From contig JAUYQQ010000004.1 of NCBI GenBank assembly GCA_030697165.1, positions 269,390-333,389 of the forward strand: DNA of 64,000 nt, written 5' to 3'. Made by a program: the position numbers and the translations under genes. This stretch comes from Acidobacteriota bacterium. GTDB taxonomy: Bacteria; Acidobacteriota; Vicinamibacteria; Vicinamibacterales; UBA2999. How positions within the stretch are numbered: position 1 is the first letter of the stretch; each line of letters begins with the position of its first letter. Shown here piece after piece: positions 40,359-49,088 of the stretch. The notes under the pieces were generated by a model. That model saw only the letters and a list, made by a program, of their open reading frames with translations. It was not told the DNA's origin and did no database searches.

Positions 40359-42185
40359 ATGCTGCGAACCCTGGTCTGCGTCGGTGCTTTGTCGGCCCTG
40401 TCGTTGATGACACCCCTGGCGCAGGCGCCGCCGGCCGGAGACGAGACGGCGCGTCTCAATGCCTGGTTCGAGGCGAAGTTCAAGGAACAGCTTGCCTTCA
40501 GTCCCATTCAGCAGACCTTCCTCGGCCAGGCCTCCAGTGAGATCGACGACCTGTCGATAGCGGCACAGGACCAGCAACTGGCGTGGCGACGCGCGTCTGC
40601 CGCGCAGCTGCGCCAGTCGTTCGACTACGCGAGGCTCAGCCCCGAGGCACAGACGTCATACGACGTGTGGCTGTATCAGCTCGAGCAAGCCGAGGCGGCC
40701 ACGCGCTTCCGGACCAATGCCTACATCTTCGACCAGATGTCGGCCATCCACTCGTTCCTGCCGCAACTGCTGATCGCCTTCCATCGCGTCGACACGGTCT
40801 CCGACATGGAGGGCTACCTCAATCGCATTCGCGAGTCGGGGCGGGCGTTGCGCCAGTTGATTGAGATCTCCAAGACCAACGCCACCACCGGTGTGCGGCC
40901 GCCGCGTTTCGCCTACGACTACGTGATTGAGGAATCGACCAAGATCATCAGCGGGCCGCCCTTCACGGACGCCGGCGCCGACAGCGCCGTGTGGGCGGAC
41001 GCGAAGACGAAAATCGCCGGCCTGCAGAAGAAGGGCCTGCTGACCGACGCCCGCGCCAAGGCGATGCTGGCCGAGGCACAAGCCGCCCTGACCGGCCCTT
41101 TCCAGGCCGGTTACAACTCGTTGATCGCCTGGCAGAGGGAGGACCGCGCCCTGGCGCCCGCGCCGGCCGCCGGCGTGCACGCGCTGCCAAACGGCGCGGC
41201 GTTCTACGCGGAACGCCTGGCCAATCAGACCTCCACGACGCTCACCGCCGATCAGATTCACGCCACGGGACTGGCGGAGGTCGCGCGCCTGCGTGGCGAG
41301 ATGGAGGCGATCAAGAACGAGGTCGGCTTCAAGGGCGACCTCGCCGCGTTCTTCGCGGAGCTGCGCGACAGCAAGGACAACCCGCGCTACTACTACCCGA
41401 ACACGGACGAGGGCCGGCAGGCGTACCTCACGGACGCGACGGCGGCGATCGACAAGATCAAGGCGGTCTTGCCCAAGTACTTCGGCATCCTGCCGAAAGC
41501 CGACCTGGTCGTCCGGCGCGTCGAAGCGTTCCGGGAACAGCCGGGCGCGGCGCAGCATTATTTCCCGGGCACGCCGGACGGGTCGCGGCCCGGCGTCTAC
41601 TACGCGCACCTGCTGGACATGAAGGCGATGCCGAAACACGAGCTGGAAGTGATCGCCTATCACGAGGGCCTGCCCGGTCATCACATGCAGATCGCCATCG
41701 CCCAGGAGCTGACTGGCGTGCCGACCTTCCGCCGGCAGGCCGGCTTCACGGCCTACTCCGAGGGGTGGGGCCTGTATTCAGAATGGTTGGCGCGCGAGAT
41801 GCCCGGCACCTACCAGGATCCGTACTCGCGGTTTGGGCGGCTCGGCTCAGAGATCTGGCGAGCCATCCGGCTGGTCGTCGATACCGGCATGCACGCGAAA
41901 GGCTGGTCCGAAGAGCAGGCGGTGCAGTACTTCCTGGCCAACTCGGCGACCACCGAAGCGCAGGCGCGCTCGGAGATTCGCCGCTATCTCGTCCTCCCCG
42001 GCCAGGCGACCAGCTATAAGATCGGCATGCTGCGCATCCAGGAGATGCGTCGCAAGGCAGAAGCCGCGCTTGGCTCCCGCTTCGACATCCGCGCCTTCCA
42101 TGACACCGTGCTCGGCGGCGGCGCGCTGCCGTTGACCGTGCTGGAGAAGCGCGTCGATCGCTGGATCGCCGATCAACAACAGTAG
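40359..42185 (+). CDS. DUF885 family exported metalloprotease-like protein
   Basis: The 608-residue protein has a signal peptide (LVCVGALSALSLMTPLAQA) and the DUF885 signature: a HEGLPGHH zinc motif (H435, E436, H441) and YSEGWGLYSEW with the third ligand Glu. Bacterial DUF885 proteins are putative M3-like peptidases with an all-helical fold. Substrate unknown. The ATG at 40359 gives the signal peptide directly; the longer frame upstream does not. Divergent from the NhaC gene. Confidence 0.88.
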   Translation: MLRTLVCVGALSALSLMTPLAQAPPAGDETARLNAWFEAKFKEQLAFSPIQQTFLGQASSEIDDLSIAAQDQQLAWRRASAAQLRQSFDYARLSPEAQTSYDVWLYQLEQAEAATRFRTNAYIFDQMSAIHSFLPQLLIAFHRVDTVSDMEGYLNRIRESGRALRQLIEISKTNATTGVRPPRFAYDYVIEESTKIISGPPFTDAGADSAVWADAKTKIAGLQKKGLLTDARAKAMLAEAQAALTGPFQAGYNSLIAWQREDRALAPAPAAGVHALPNGAAFYAERLANQTSTTLTADQIHATGLAEVARLRGEMEAIKNEVGFKGDLAAFFAELRDSKDNPRYYYPNTDEGRQAYLTDATAAIDKIKAVLPKYFGILPKADLVVRRVEAFREQPGAAQHYFPGTPDGSRPGVYYAHLLDMKAMPKHELEVIAYHEGLPGHHMQIAIAQELTGVPTFRRQAGFTAYSEGWGLYSEWLAREMPGTYQDPYSRFGRLGSEIWRAIRLVVDTGMHAKGWSEEQAVQYFLANSATTEAQARSEIRRYLVLPGQATSYKIGMLRIQEMRRKAEAALGSRFDIRAFHDTVLGGGALPLTVLEKRVDRWIADQQQ

Positions 42186-42199
42186 CGCCGGTGGCCGGG

Positions 42200-43573
42200 T
42201 CAGCGCGTCCCTTCTCGCAACGTGGTGTTGGGCACGTACATGGTCAGCGCGACGCCGGCCCAGGTGCCATCGCCGCTCGGGCTGCCGGCGGCATCGCCGC
42301 TGAGCGGCATGACGCCCGTGGAAGCCGTCTGGCGGCGGAACCGGCTGAGCACATAGTCGCGCACGCGTTGCGCGCGATCGAGTGACACCAGATAGGCGTC
42401 CTCGTCGTCCGCGGCGTAGCCCTCGACGACCAGCGGGCTGTTGCGCGGGTACTGCATGAGCTGCGCCATGGCCGCGTCGAGCCGGCGCCGGCCATCGTCG
42501 GTCAACACCTCACGGCCATCGGGGGCGCGCGCGAAGATCACGGCGCCATCGATCCAGACCCGCACGGCGGTGTGTTGACGCTCCAACAGGCCTTGCTGGT
42601 AGGCCTCGCGGGAGATGGAGTCGAGGTCGAAGTAGCCACGGTCGCGGAAGAACCCGCGGAACAGCACGTTGCGCTTCAGCGCCTCGGTGCCTTCCGCCAG
42701 ATCGAACGTCACCTCCTCGATGCCGGCCAGCGTGTTGCGAATCGACTGGGTCAACTGCGGCCCCATGCCGCCGGGACCCGAGAACGCCAGCACCGCGTCG
42801 CGGGTCAGTTCGGCCGTTTCCCGCACCGTCCGCGCGGTCTGTTGGGCGTCGCGGGTGGCTTCGGCAACGCGGTCGTAGACGGTGGTATCGGTGAACAGCT
42901 TTCCGACCGTGCCCTTGCCCTCTTTGACGCCCGCGAGCAGACCACGCACATCGCCGACCGTCTCATCGACGGTCCCCGCGACCCGCCGGGCCGTGGCGGC
43001 GGCCACCGACAGTTCACCTCCGACGTCGGCAATCACGCCCTTGGTGACCGCGATGGTATCGGTCAGGCCGCCCACGGTCTTGGTCACCTCGCCGGTCAAC
43101 TCGAGGAACTCACGGCTCACCAGCCGGAACGTGTCGCGGCCCTCCTGGATGAGATCGCTGAACTCGATTGGGTCAACGCCCACCAGCAGTTCGCCCGGCC
43201 CGACCATGCGCGCCTCATCGGTGCCCATGCCAATCTGCACGAACGCGTTGCCAACGATGCCGTCGGTCTGGATGGTGGCGACCGAGTCAGTGCGTACCAG
43301 CGCGTGCAGGTCTTCGCGGATGCGCAAGCGGACGAAGAACTTCTCCGACGGCCGCGCCGGCGTGCGGATCTCGAGGACCTCGCCGGCAAGGAGACCTGCC
43401 AGCCGCACCGGCGTGCCGACCACCAGCCCGGTGACCTTGCCGAACGAGGTGGCCGTCTCGAAGTGGCGCGTGAACAGCAGGCGGCGATCGCCGATCAGGA
43501 ACAGCCCCAGCCCAAAGACCACCACGCCGACCAGTACGAATCCGCCGACCATCGCCGCTCGTTTGCGCTGCAT
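42200..43573 (-). CDS. mlaD: MlaD-like MCE-domain protein with C-terminal OmpA-like domain
   Basis: The 457-residue protein has an N-terminal membrane anchor (AAMVGGFVLVGVVVFGLGLF) and an MCE domain (residues about 35-115, FGKVTGLVVGTPVRLAGLLA). A long helical/coiled region (about 140-310) follows. The C-terminal part, from about 345, has the OmpA-like pattern: RRRLDAAMAQLMQYPRNSPL, VVEGYAADDEDAYLVSLDRA and QRVRDYVLSRF. MlaD is the periplasmic lipid-binding hexamer of the Mla phospholipid transporter. The fused OmpA domain is unusual and would let it bind peptidoglycan. It is the last gene of the mla operon. Confidence 0.88.
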   Translation of the reverse strand: MQRKRAAMVGGFVLVGVVVFGLGLFLIGDRRLLFTRHFETATSFGKVTGLVVGTPVRLAGLLAGEVLEIRTPARPSEKFFVRLRIREDLHALVRTDSVATIQTDGIVGNAFVQIGMGTDEARMVGPGELLVGVDPIEFSDLIQEGRDTFRLVSREFLELTGEVTKTVGGLTDTIAVTKGVIADVGGELSVAAATARRVAGTVDETVGDVRGLLAGVKEGKGTVGKLFTDTTVYDRVAEATRDAQQTARTVRETAELTRDAVLAFSGPGGMGPQLTQSIRNTLAGIEEVTFDLAEGTEALKRNVLFRGFFRDRGYFDLDSISREAYQQGLLERQHTAVRVWIDGAVIFARAPDGREVLTDDGRRRLDAAMAQLMQYPRNSPLVVEGYAADDEDAYLVSLDRAQRVRDYVLSRFRRQTASTGVMPLSGDAAGSPSGDGTWAGVALTMYVPNTTLREGTR

Positions 43574-43589
43574 CTCAGGCCTCCCGCCT

Positions 43590-44339
43590 CTACCCGGAAC
43601 TCTCGGAACTCATGAACTGCCGCACCAGCGGAATCTCGCTGCGGTCGAGCGACGCGGCATCGCCACGCGCGAGGATGCGGCCCTCGTGCAGGAACACCAG
43701 TTCATCACCGATCACCCGCGCGCTCGGAATGTTGTGGGTCACCACAATCAGCGTCGTCGCGGCCCGGTCGTTGAGCGCCACCAGCAGCGCGTCGATCTCG
43801 CCGGCAGTGATCGGGTCGAGGCCGGCACTGGGCTCGTCGGCGAGCACGATCGGCGGCTTCATGACCAGCGCGCGCGCGAGGCCGGCGCGCTTCTTCATGC
43901 CGCCGGAAAGGTCCGCCGGCATCTTGTCGTACTCGCGCTCCAGGCCGACCTGGTTGAGCAGATCCTGCGCGCGCGCCCGGATCTCGTCGTCCCCCAGTTT
44001 GGTGTGCCGACGCAGCGGGAACGCCACGTTCTCGCCGACCGAGATCGAATCAAAGAGCGCGGCGTGCTGGAACAGCAGCCCGATGCGCTTGCGGACGCGC
44101 GCGAGGTCCGCGCCCTCGAGCGGCGTGATGTCCTCGCCTTCGACCAGGACCTGCCCCGAGTCGGGCGCCAGCAGGCCGACAATGTGCTTGAGCGTTACGC
44201 TCTTGCCAGTGCCGCTGCGGCCCAGGATGCAGATCGCGCGGCCGGCCGGCACCGTCAGGCAGACGTCATCGAGCACGCGCAGGTCGCCGAAGGCCTTGCT
44301 GACATGCCGCAGCTCAACGGCGGGTGTGGGCTCGCTCAT
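43590..44339 (-). CDS. mlaF: MlaF-like ABC transporter ATPase
   Basis: The 249-residue ATPase energises lipid transport. Walker A is GRSGTGKSVTLK, the signature is LSGGMKKRAGLARAL, and Walker B is IVLADEPSAGLDPIT. It overlaps mlaE (ATGA) and is followed 16 bp on by mlaD. MlaF normally pairs with MlaE and MlaB; no MlaB gene is seen nearby. Confidence 0.94.
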   Translation of the reverse strand: MSEPTPAVELRHVSKAFGDLRVLDDVCLTVPAGRAICILGRSGTGKSVTLKHIVGLLAPDSGQVLVEGEDITPLEGADLARVRKRIGLLFQHAALFDSISVGENVAFPLRRHTKLGDDEIRARAQDLLNQVGLEREYDKMPADLSGGMKKRAGLARALVMKPPIVLADEPSAGLDPITAGEIDALLVALNDRAATTLIVVTHNIPSARVIGDELVFLHEGRILARGDAASLDRSEIPLVRQFMSSESSG

Positions 44340-45115
44340 TCGGACACCGGAAAGACGAACATGATCATCCGGACCAGCAAGACGTTGGCGGCGATCAGGA
44401 GGATCGATGACAGCACCACGCTCCTGGTGGCGGTGCGGCCCACCCCTTCGGTGCCACCCGTCGTGTTGATGCCGAGGTACGACGACACCGTGGCAATGAT
44501 GAAACCGAACACCATCGTCTTGAGCGTGGCCGGCACCAGGTCCGAGAACTCGATCGAATAGAACGCCTGGCGGAAATAGGTCTCGAAGCCAATTCCGGTG
44601 ATGGCGGCTTCAGCGGTGTAGCCGCCGAGGAGGCCCGTGAAGTTCATCAGCGTGGTCAGCAGCGGCAAGGCGATGACGCAGGCCAGGACGCGGGTGACGA
44701 CGAGGTAGCGGAACGAGTCCACCGCCAGGGCTTCGAGCGCGTCGATCTGCTCGGTGACTTTCATGGCGCCAAGCTCGGCACCGATGCCCGCGCCGATGCG
44801 GCCCGAAAGCAACAACCCGGCGGTGAGCGGTCCGGTTTCGCGGATGAAGGCAATGGCCAGTCCGGCGGGAATGAGCGCCTCGGCGCCAAAGCGGGCCAAA
44901 GAGGCCCGGGTGTGCATCGACAGCACGATACCGACGGCAAAACCGGCTGCGGCAATGAGCGGCACCGAGCGAACTCCGAGCTCATACAACTGCCGCCCGG
45001 TTTCTGCCGGCTCGTCAGGCAGGCGCAACGCTTGCGTCAAGGCGCGCGCGCCGAACCGCGCGCCGTCGCCCACCGTTGCAAGCCACTCCGTCAGACGATT
45101 GGTCAGGATGGTCAT
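44336..45115 (-). CDS. mlaE: MlaE-like ABC transporter permease
   Basis: The 259-residue inner-membrane permease has the MlaE signature IRETGPLTAGLLLSGRIGAG and EQIDALEALAVDSFRYLVVT. It forms the membrane part of the lipid transporter. ATG 45115 gives the normal length; a frame to 45202 overlaps the BON gene and is rejected. It follows that gene by 1 bp and overlaps mlaF by 4 nt. Confidence 0.94.
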   Translation of the reverse strand: MTILTNRLTEWLATVGDGARFGARALTQALRLPDEPAETGRQLYELGVRSVPLIAAAGFAVGIVLSMHTRASLARFGAEALIPAGLAIAFIRETGPLTAGLLLSGRIGAGIGAELGAMKVTEQIDALEALAVDSFRYLVVTRVLACVIALPLLTTLMNFTGLLGGYTAEAAITGIGFETYFRQAFYSIEFSDLVPATLKTMVFGFIIATVSSYLGINTTGGTEGVGRTATRSVVLSSILLIAANVLLVRMIMFVFPVSE

Positions 45116-45116
45116 C

Positions 45117-46046
45117 TCAGAACAGCCGGTAAACGAGGCCAACCGACACCGTCGTCGCGTCGCCGCTGACGGTGCGCTGCTCGATCGCGCCGGCCTCGAC
45201 AAAGGTCACGTTCAATCGCGTGAGCACGCGGCCCACTGACAGGTTCACCACGGTGCGCCGCCCCGCATCGATCCAGAGCGACACCCCGGGCCGCCACACC
45301 AGGCTGTTTTCGGCGTCAACCGCCAGCCGGTCCGCCGCGCCGGTGTTCGGGACAATGATGCGATTGAAGGCGTAGCCGCCGACCAGTGATGGAGAAATGG
45401 CCACGCGGCCGGCCGTCGCGGTGTAGCGAACACCAGCCATCACTGGCCGCACGCGCAATCTGCTCTCTGATGAGCCCGGTGCGGCGGCGACGCTCGCACC
45501 ATGCCAATCGAAGATCGCCGCGGCACCCAGGCCTTTGCCGGCGCCCAGCCGAACCAGCGGGCTGAGCGACCATGCGGGTGCGAACGCCGCCGCCGACGGC
45601 CGGCTTGCAACGAAGGCCCCGCCAATGGCGAATCGGCCCGGCGTCGCATCGAGCTCCGCAAACTCACTGGCCGGGTCACGAACGCCGGGAGTGTCCTGAT
45701 CGGGCGGCGCTTGAGTGGAGCGCGGCCGATCGGCACCGACCCTGAGGCTGGCATCAACGCGGGTCACGCCCGGCACGGCGCCGGCGAGGGCGACGGCGCG
45801 CGCCACCTCGGCTTCGCTGCGGACCAGGCCTGACAACTGAACGACGCCGCGGGTCACACGGACGGTGATTGATCGCGCACCGATTTCGGGATCGTTGACG
45901 AGAGCGGTCATGACCAGACCAGTCGTGCGCGCGGATTCGACCTCGAGTGTGGACACGGCGGCGGTACTGCAAGCCGCGAGCGGAATCAGTGCTACTAAGC
46001 TCAGCAGCGTACGGCAGGCACGAATGAGAGCGCGAATCGCAGACAC
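45117..46046 (-). CDS. BON-domain lipoprotein with a beta-barrel-like C-terminal region
   Basis: The 309-residue product is a lipoprotein (LLSLVALIPLAAC). A BON domain (residues about 30-105, TALVNDPEIGARSITVRVTR and VVQLSGLVRSEAEV) would bind phospholipid or membranes. The rest is a set of amphipathic strands (FAIGGAFVASRPS, VAISPSLVGGYAFNR, VSVGLVYRLF). It ends with Phe, the mark of outer-membrane beta-barrel proteins. As first gene of the mla operon it may be the outer-membrane partner that replaces MlaA. GTG 46046 is chosen because a TATTGT hexamer lies 6 nt upstream; GTG 46067 is the alternative. Confidence 0.75.
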   Translation of the reverse strand: MSAIRALIRACRTLLSLVALIPLAACSTAAVSTLEVESARTTGLVMTALVNDPEIGARSITVRVTRGVVQLSGLVRSEAEVARAVALAGAVPGVTRVDASLRVGADRPRSTQAPPDQDTPGVRDPASEFAELDATPGRFAIGGAFVASRPSAAAFAPAWSLSPLVRLGAGKGLGAAAIFDWHGASVAAAPGSSESRLRVRPVMAGVRYTATAGRVAISPSLVGGYAFNRIIVPNTGAADRLAVDAENSLVWRPGVSLWIDAGRRTVVNLSVGRVLTRLNVTFVEAGAIEQRTVSGDATTVSVGLVYRLF

Positions 46047-46052
46047 AGTTTG

Positions 46053-46058
46053 ACAATA
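46053..46058 (-). promoter_or_regulatory. Candidate -10 of the mla operon
   Basis: TATTGT on the minus strand ends 6 nt before GTG 46046. No clear -35. It would make a leaderless transcript. Confidence 0.4.
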
Positions 46059-46081
46059 ACACTCCACACCGGGCCGTTGGC

Positions 46082-46222
46082 GCCTTCGTTGATGCGCAGG
46101 TCCGTCGTCACTCGACGAGGCGATGGCAACACGGCGTGCTGATGCCGGGTATCGCGTTCCTGCACAAGCCCTTCACCGCCAACGCAATCGCCAGAAAACT
46201 GCGGGAGACGCTTGACCAGCCA
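46082..46222 (+). pseudogene. Remnant C-terminus of a response-regulator receiver domain
   Basis: The frame here reads RRWQHGVLMPGIAFLHKPFT, then ANAIARKLRETLDQP. This matches the end of receiver domains of hybrid kinases (HGVLxPGxxFLxKPFT, conserved Lys, then the last helix). No phospho-acceptor Asp or start is present before it, and the frame runs on into unrelated sequence. So it is the 3' relic of a larger gene. It fills part of the 357-bp gap between the mla operon and the histidine kinase; the rest of that gap (46223-46403) shows nothing I recognise. Confidence 0.75.
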
Positions 46223-46403
46223 TGCCGTGAACCGGGTGACCTATCTCGTGCTACCCTGCCCGCACCCCTGTGGTATACCGGTGGCATGCAACGCCTCGCT
46301 GTTCTGGCCTTGAACGGCGTCTCGAACTTGGCTGGCCGGGCGCCCGTGGCCGGAGCCGCGTCCCGGTGACGCCGCTGATCCGATACGACGCACCACCGAG
46401 GAC

Positions 46404-49088
46404 ATGACTGAGCGCGCCGCCGGCACCCCGTTCGATGCCAACGCGGTCGCCTCGGCCATTGAGGCCCTCCCACTGCCGGCGGCTCTGCTCGATGCCCGCG
46501 GCGTCATCTCGGGCGTGAACGCGGCCTGGCAAGACGCCGAGGCGCGGCTGCCTGGCGAGGCGCTCGGGCCAGGCGACAACTTAATTCACCGTTGCGAGGC
46601 TGCGGGCGACCGGTTCGACGGGGCCGCGGGAGGTGCGGGGATCGGCGTCGGGGATGTCGTGGCGGGACGACGGGCGGCATTCGCGCTCGAGTACTGGCAG
46701 CCCGGGCCGCCGGCCCAGTGCTATCGACTCTCCGCCCATGCGCTGCCCGGACACGCCGGCGCACTCCTCCTGCACACCGAGACCACGAGCTGCGAGTCGG
46801 CCGACGCGCGCACGAGACGGCTGGCGCACGCGCTGGGCGAGCGGGTCAAGGAACAACGCGCCCTGTTCGAGGCCGTCCGCGTCCTGCGCGATGATTCGCC
46901 GGCCGCGAGCGCGCTCGCGCAAGTCGTGCAGCTGCTGCCACCCGCCATGCAGTATCCCGCAGTCACCGAAGCGCGCGTCGCGATTGGCGCGATCGAGGCA
47001 CGTACTGCGGCCTTCGCTCCAACCCCATGGATGCTGCGTCGGACGTTCACGACGGCCGACGGCACGGCCGCGAGCATCGAGATTGCGTACCTGGAAGTGC
47101 CGGCCGCGAGTGCGGACGGGCCGTTCCTTCCTGAAGAACGACACCTCGTCGAGTCGCTGGCGGCGCTGCTTGAAACGTTTGCCGACCGCCGGGCGAGCCG
47201 CGAGAGTCTCGAAGCCACAGCGGCCCGTCTGCGCGCGAGCGAGTCACGGCTCCGTGACGCGCAGCGCATGGCGCAGCTCGGACACTGGGATCTCGACTCC
47301 GGCTCCGGTGCCCTTCAATGGTCCGACGTGGTCTTCCAGATTCTCGGCGTGGCGGCATCGTCGTTCACGCCGTCAGTCGATGGCTTCGAGGCACTCGTGC
47401 ACGAGGACGACCGCGCGGCAGTGCGCGCCGCGATCGACGGGGCGCTCTTGGGGCAGTCCGCCCAACTCGAGCATCGCGTGGTGCGCCCCGACGGCGTCGT
47501 TCGGCGCGTGCAGCAGCAAATCGCCCCGTCCCCCGACGCGCCGGAAAGAATCATCGGCACCATCCAGGACATTACGCAGCTGAAAGACACCGAGCGCGAG
47601 CGCGACGAAAGCGATGAGCGGTTCCGCCAGCTCGCGGAGCGGATCGAGGAAGTCTTCTGGCTCACCGACGTCGGCAAGCAGGCGATTCTGTACGTCAGTC
47701 CCGGCTACGAGAAAATCTGGGGCCGGTCGTGCGCCTCGCTCTACGCCAACCCGCAACAGTGGCTCGACTCGATTCACCCGGACGATCGCGCGCGCGTGGC
47801 CGCGGCGCTGCCGCAGCAGCCCGAGGGCCACTACGCCGAGGAGTACCGCATCATCCGCTTGGACGGCGTCACGCGCTGGATCCTGGACCGTGCGTTCCCG
47901 GTTCGCGACGAGTCCGGCGCCGTCTATCGCGTGGCGGGCGTCGCGCTGGATGTCACGGAGCGGCGCGAGAACGAATCGCGAATGCTGCGAGCGCAGCGCC
48001 TCGACACGATCGGCATGCTCGCGGGAGGCATCTCGCACGACCTGAACAACGTGCTGGCGCCAATCATGATGGCGATCGATCTGCTGCGCGACGACCTGAC
48101 CTCGCCCGCGCAGCACGACCTGCTCGACACCTTGCATGCCAGCGCGCAGCGCGGCGCGGATCTCATCCAGCAGCTGCTGACCTTCGCGCGCGGGCGCGAC
48201 GAACGCCGGGAGCCCGTCCACCTCGCGCGGCTCGCCGCCGAGGTGGGGCGGGTCGTGCGCGAAACGTTCCCGAAGGACATTCGTCTCACCCTCGACGTCG
48301 AGCCTGGCGTGCCGGCGGTGCTGGGCGACGCCACCCAGCTCTCGCAGGTACTGATGAACCTCGTGCTCAACGCCCGCGACGCCATGACCACGGGTGGCGA
48401 CCTCCACATCGACATCCGGAGCCGGGCGGGGCCGATCAGCGCCGGCGGCCCGCCCCGCGCCGAGGTGATCGTCCGCGTCGCCGATACCGGACACGGCATT
48501 CCGTCGGCAGCGCAGGAGCGCATCTTCGACCCGTTCTACACGACCAAGGAGATCGGCAAAGGCACCGGTCTCGGCCTGGCGACGGTCGCCGCCATCGTCA
48601 GGAGCCACGGCGGCTCGATCGATGTCGACAGCGCGCCTGGACATGGCGCGCGGTTCACGGTCTGCCTGCCGGGCGCCGGCGCGCAGACCGCCCCGGCGGC
48701 ACCGGACGCACCCGGCCACCGCCCGCGCGGCAACGGTGCGCGCGTGCTCGTGATCGACGACGAGGACGGCGTGCGATTGCTGTGCACCACAGTCCTCGAG
48801 CGACACGGCTATCGCGTCGTCTCCGCCGTCAACGGCGCCGAGGGGGTCGACCGGTTTGCGGAGGCGCCCGACAGCTTCGCGCTCGTGATTACTGACATGG
48901 ACATGCCGGTGATGAACGGACCGGCGACGATCGTCGCGCTCAAGGAAATTCGGCCGGGCGTGCGCATCGTGGCGTCCACCGGCCACGCCGCCCGGCACCC
49001 GGTGACCGATGGCGTGACGGTGCTGACCAAGCCTTACACCGCCGGCCGCCTGCTGGCGCTGGTCGCGTCGTCGATCGGGGCGAGCTAG
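46404..49088 (+). CDS. PAS-domain hybrid sensor histidine kinase with C-terminal receiver
   Basis: The 894-residue soluble kinase has a PAS-like N-terminus (IEALPLPAALLDARGVISGV), a second PAS (about 295-395, LGHWDLDSGSGALQWSD) and a third PAS/PAC (about 410-535, IEEVFWLTDVGKQAILYVSP). The HisKA phospho-acceptor is H545 in GGISHDLNN. The HATPase has N, G1 and G2 boxes (LNARDAM, VADTGHGI, GKGTGLGLATV). A receiver follows with D831 in ITDMDMP and Lys in VLTKPYT. No membrane span is visible. It is a cytoplasmic sensor. The TAG stop shares the CTAG sequence with the stop of smc on the other strand. Confidence 0.93.
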   Translation: MTERAAGTPFDANAVASAIEALPLPAALLDARGVISGVNAAWQDAEARLPGEALGPGDNLIHRCEAAGDRFDGAAGGAGIGVGDVVAGRRAAFALEYWQPGPPAQCYRLSAHALPGHAGALLLHTETTSCESADARTRRLAHALGERVKEQRALFEAVRVLRDDSPAASALAQVVQLLPPAMQYPAVTEARVAIGAIEARTAAFAPTPWMLRRTFTTADGTAASIEIAYLEVPAASADGPFLPEERHLVESLAALLETFADRRASRESLEATAARLRASESRLRDAQRMAQLGHWDLDSGSGALQWSDVVFQILGVAASSFTPSVDGFEALVHEDDRAAVRAAIDGALLGQSAQLEHRVVRPDGVVRRVQQQIAPSPDAPERIIGTIQDITQLKDTERERDESDERFRQLAERIEEVFWLTDVGKQAILYVSPGYEKIWGRSCASLYANPQQWLDSIHPDDRARVAAALPQQPEGHYAEEYRIIRLDGVTRWILDRAFPVRDESGAVYRVAGVALDVTERRENESRMLRAQRLDTIGMLAGGISHDLNNVLAPIMMAIDLLRDDLTSPAQHDLLDTLHASAQRGADLIQQLLTFARGRDERREPVHLARLAAEVGRVVRETFPKDIRLTLDVEPGVPAVLGDATQLSQVLMNLVLNARDAMTTGGDLHIDIRSRAGPISAGGPPRAEVIVRVADTGHGIPSAAQERIFDPFYTTKEIGKGTGLGLATVAAIVRSHGGSIDVDSAPGHGARFTVCLPGAGAQTAPAAPDAPGHRPRGNGARVLVIDDEDGVRLLCTTVLERHGYRVVSAVNGAEGVDRFAEAPDSFALVITDMDMPVMNGPATIVALKEIRPGVRIVASTGHAARHPVTDGVTVLTKPYTAGRLLALVASSIGAS

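Noticed and set aside
46223-46403. Continuation of the short frame at 46136-46369
   Set aside because: After the receiver relic the translation loses any likeness to a domain and ends before the kinase. It reads as decayed sequence.
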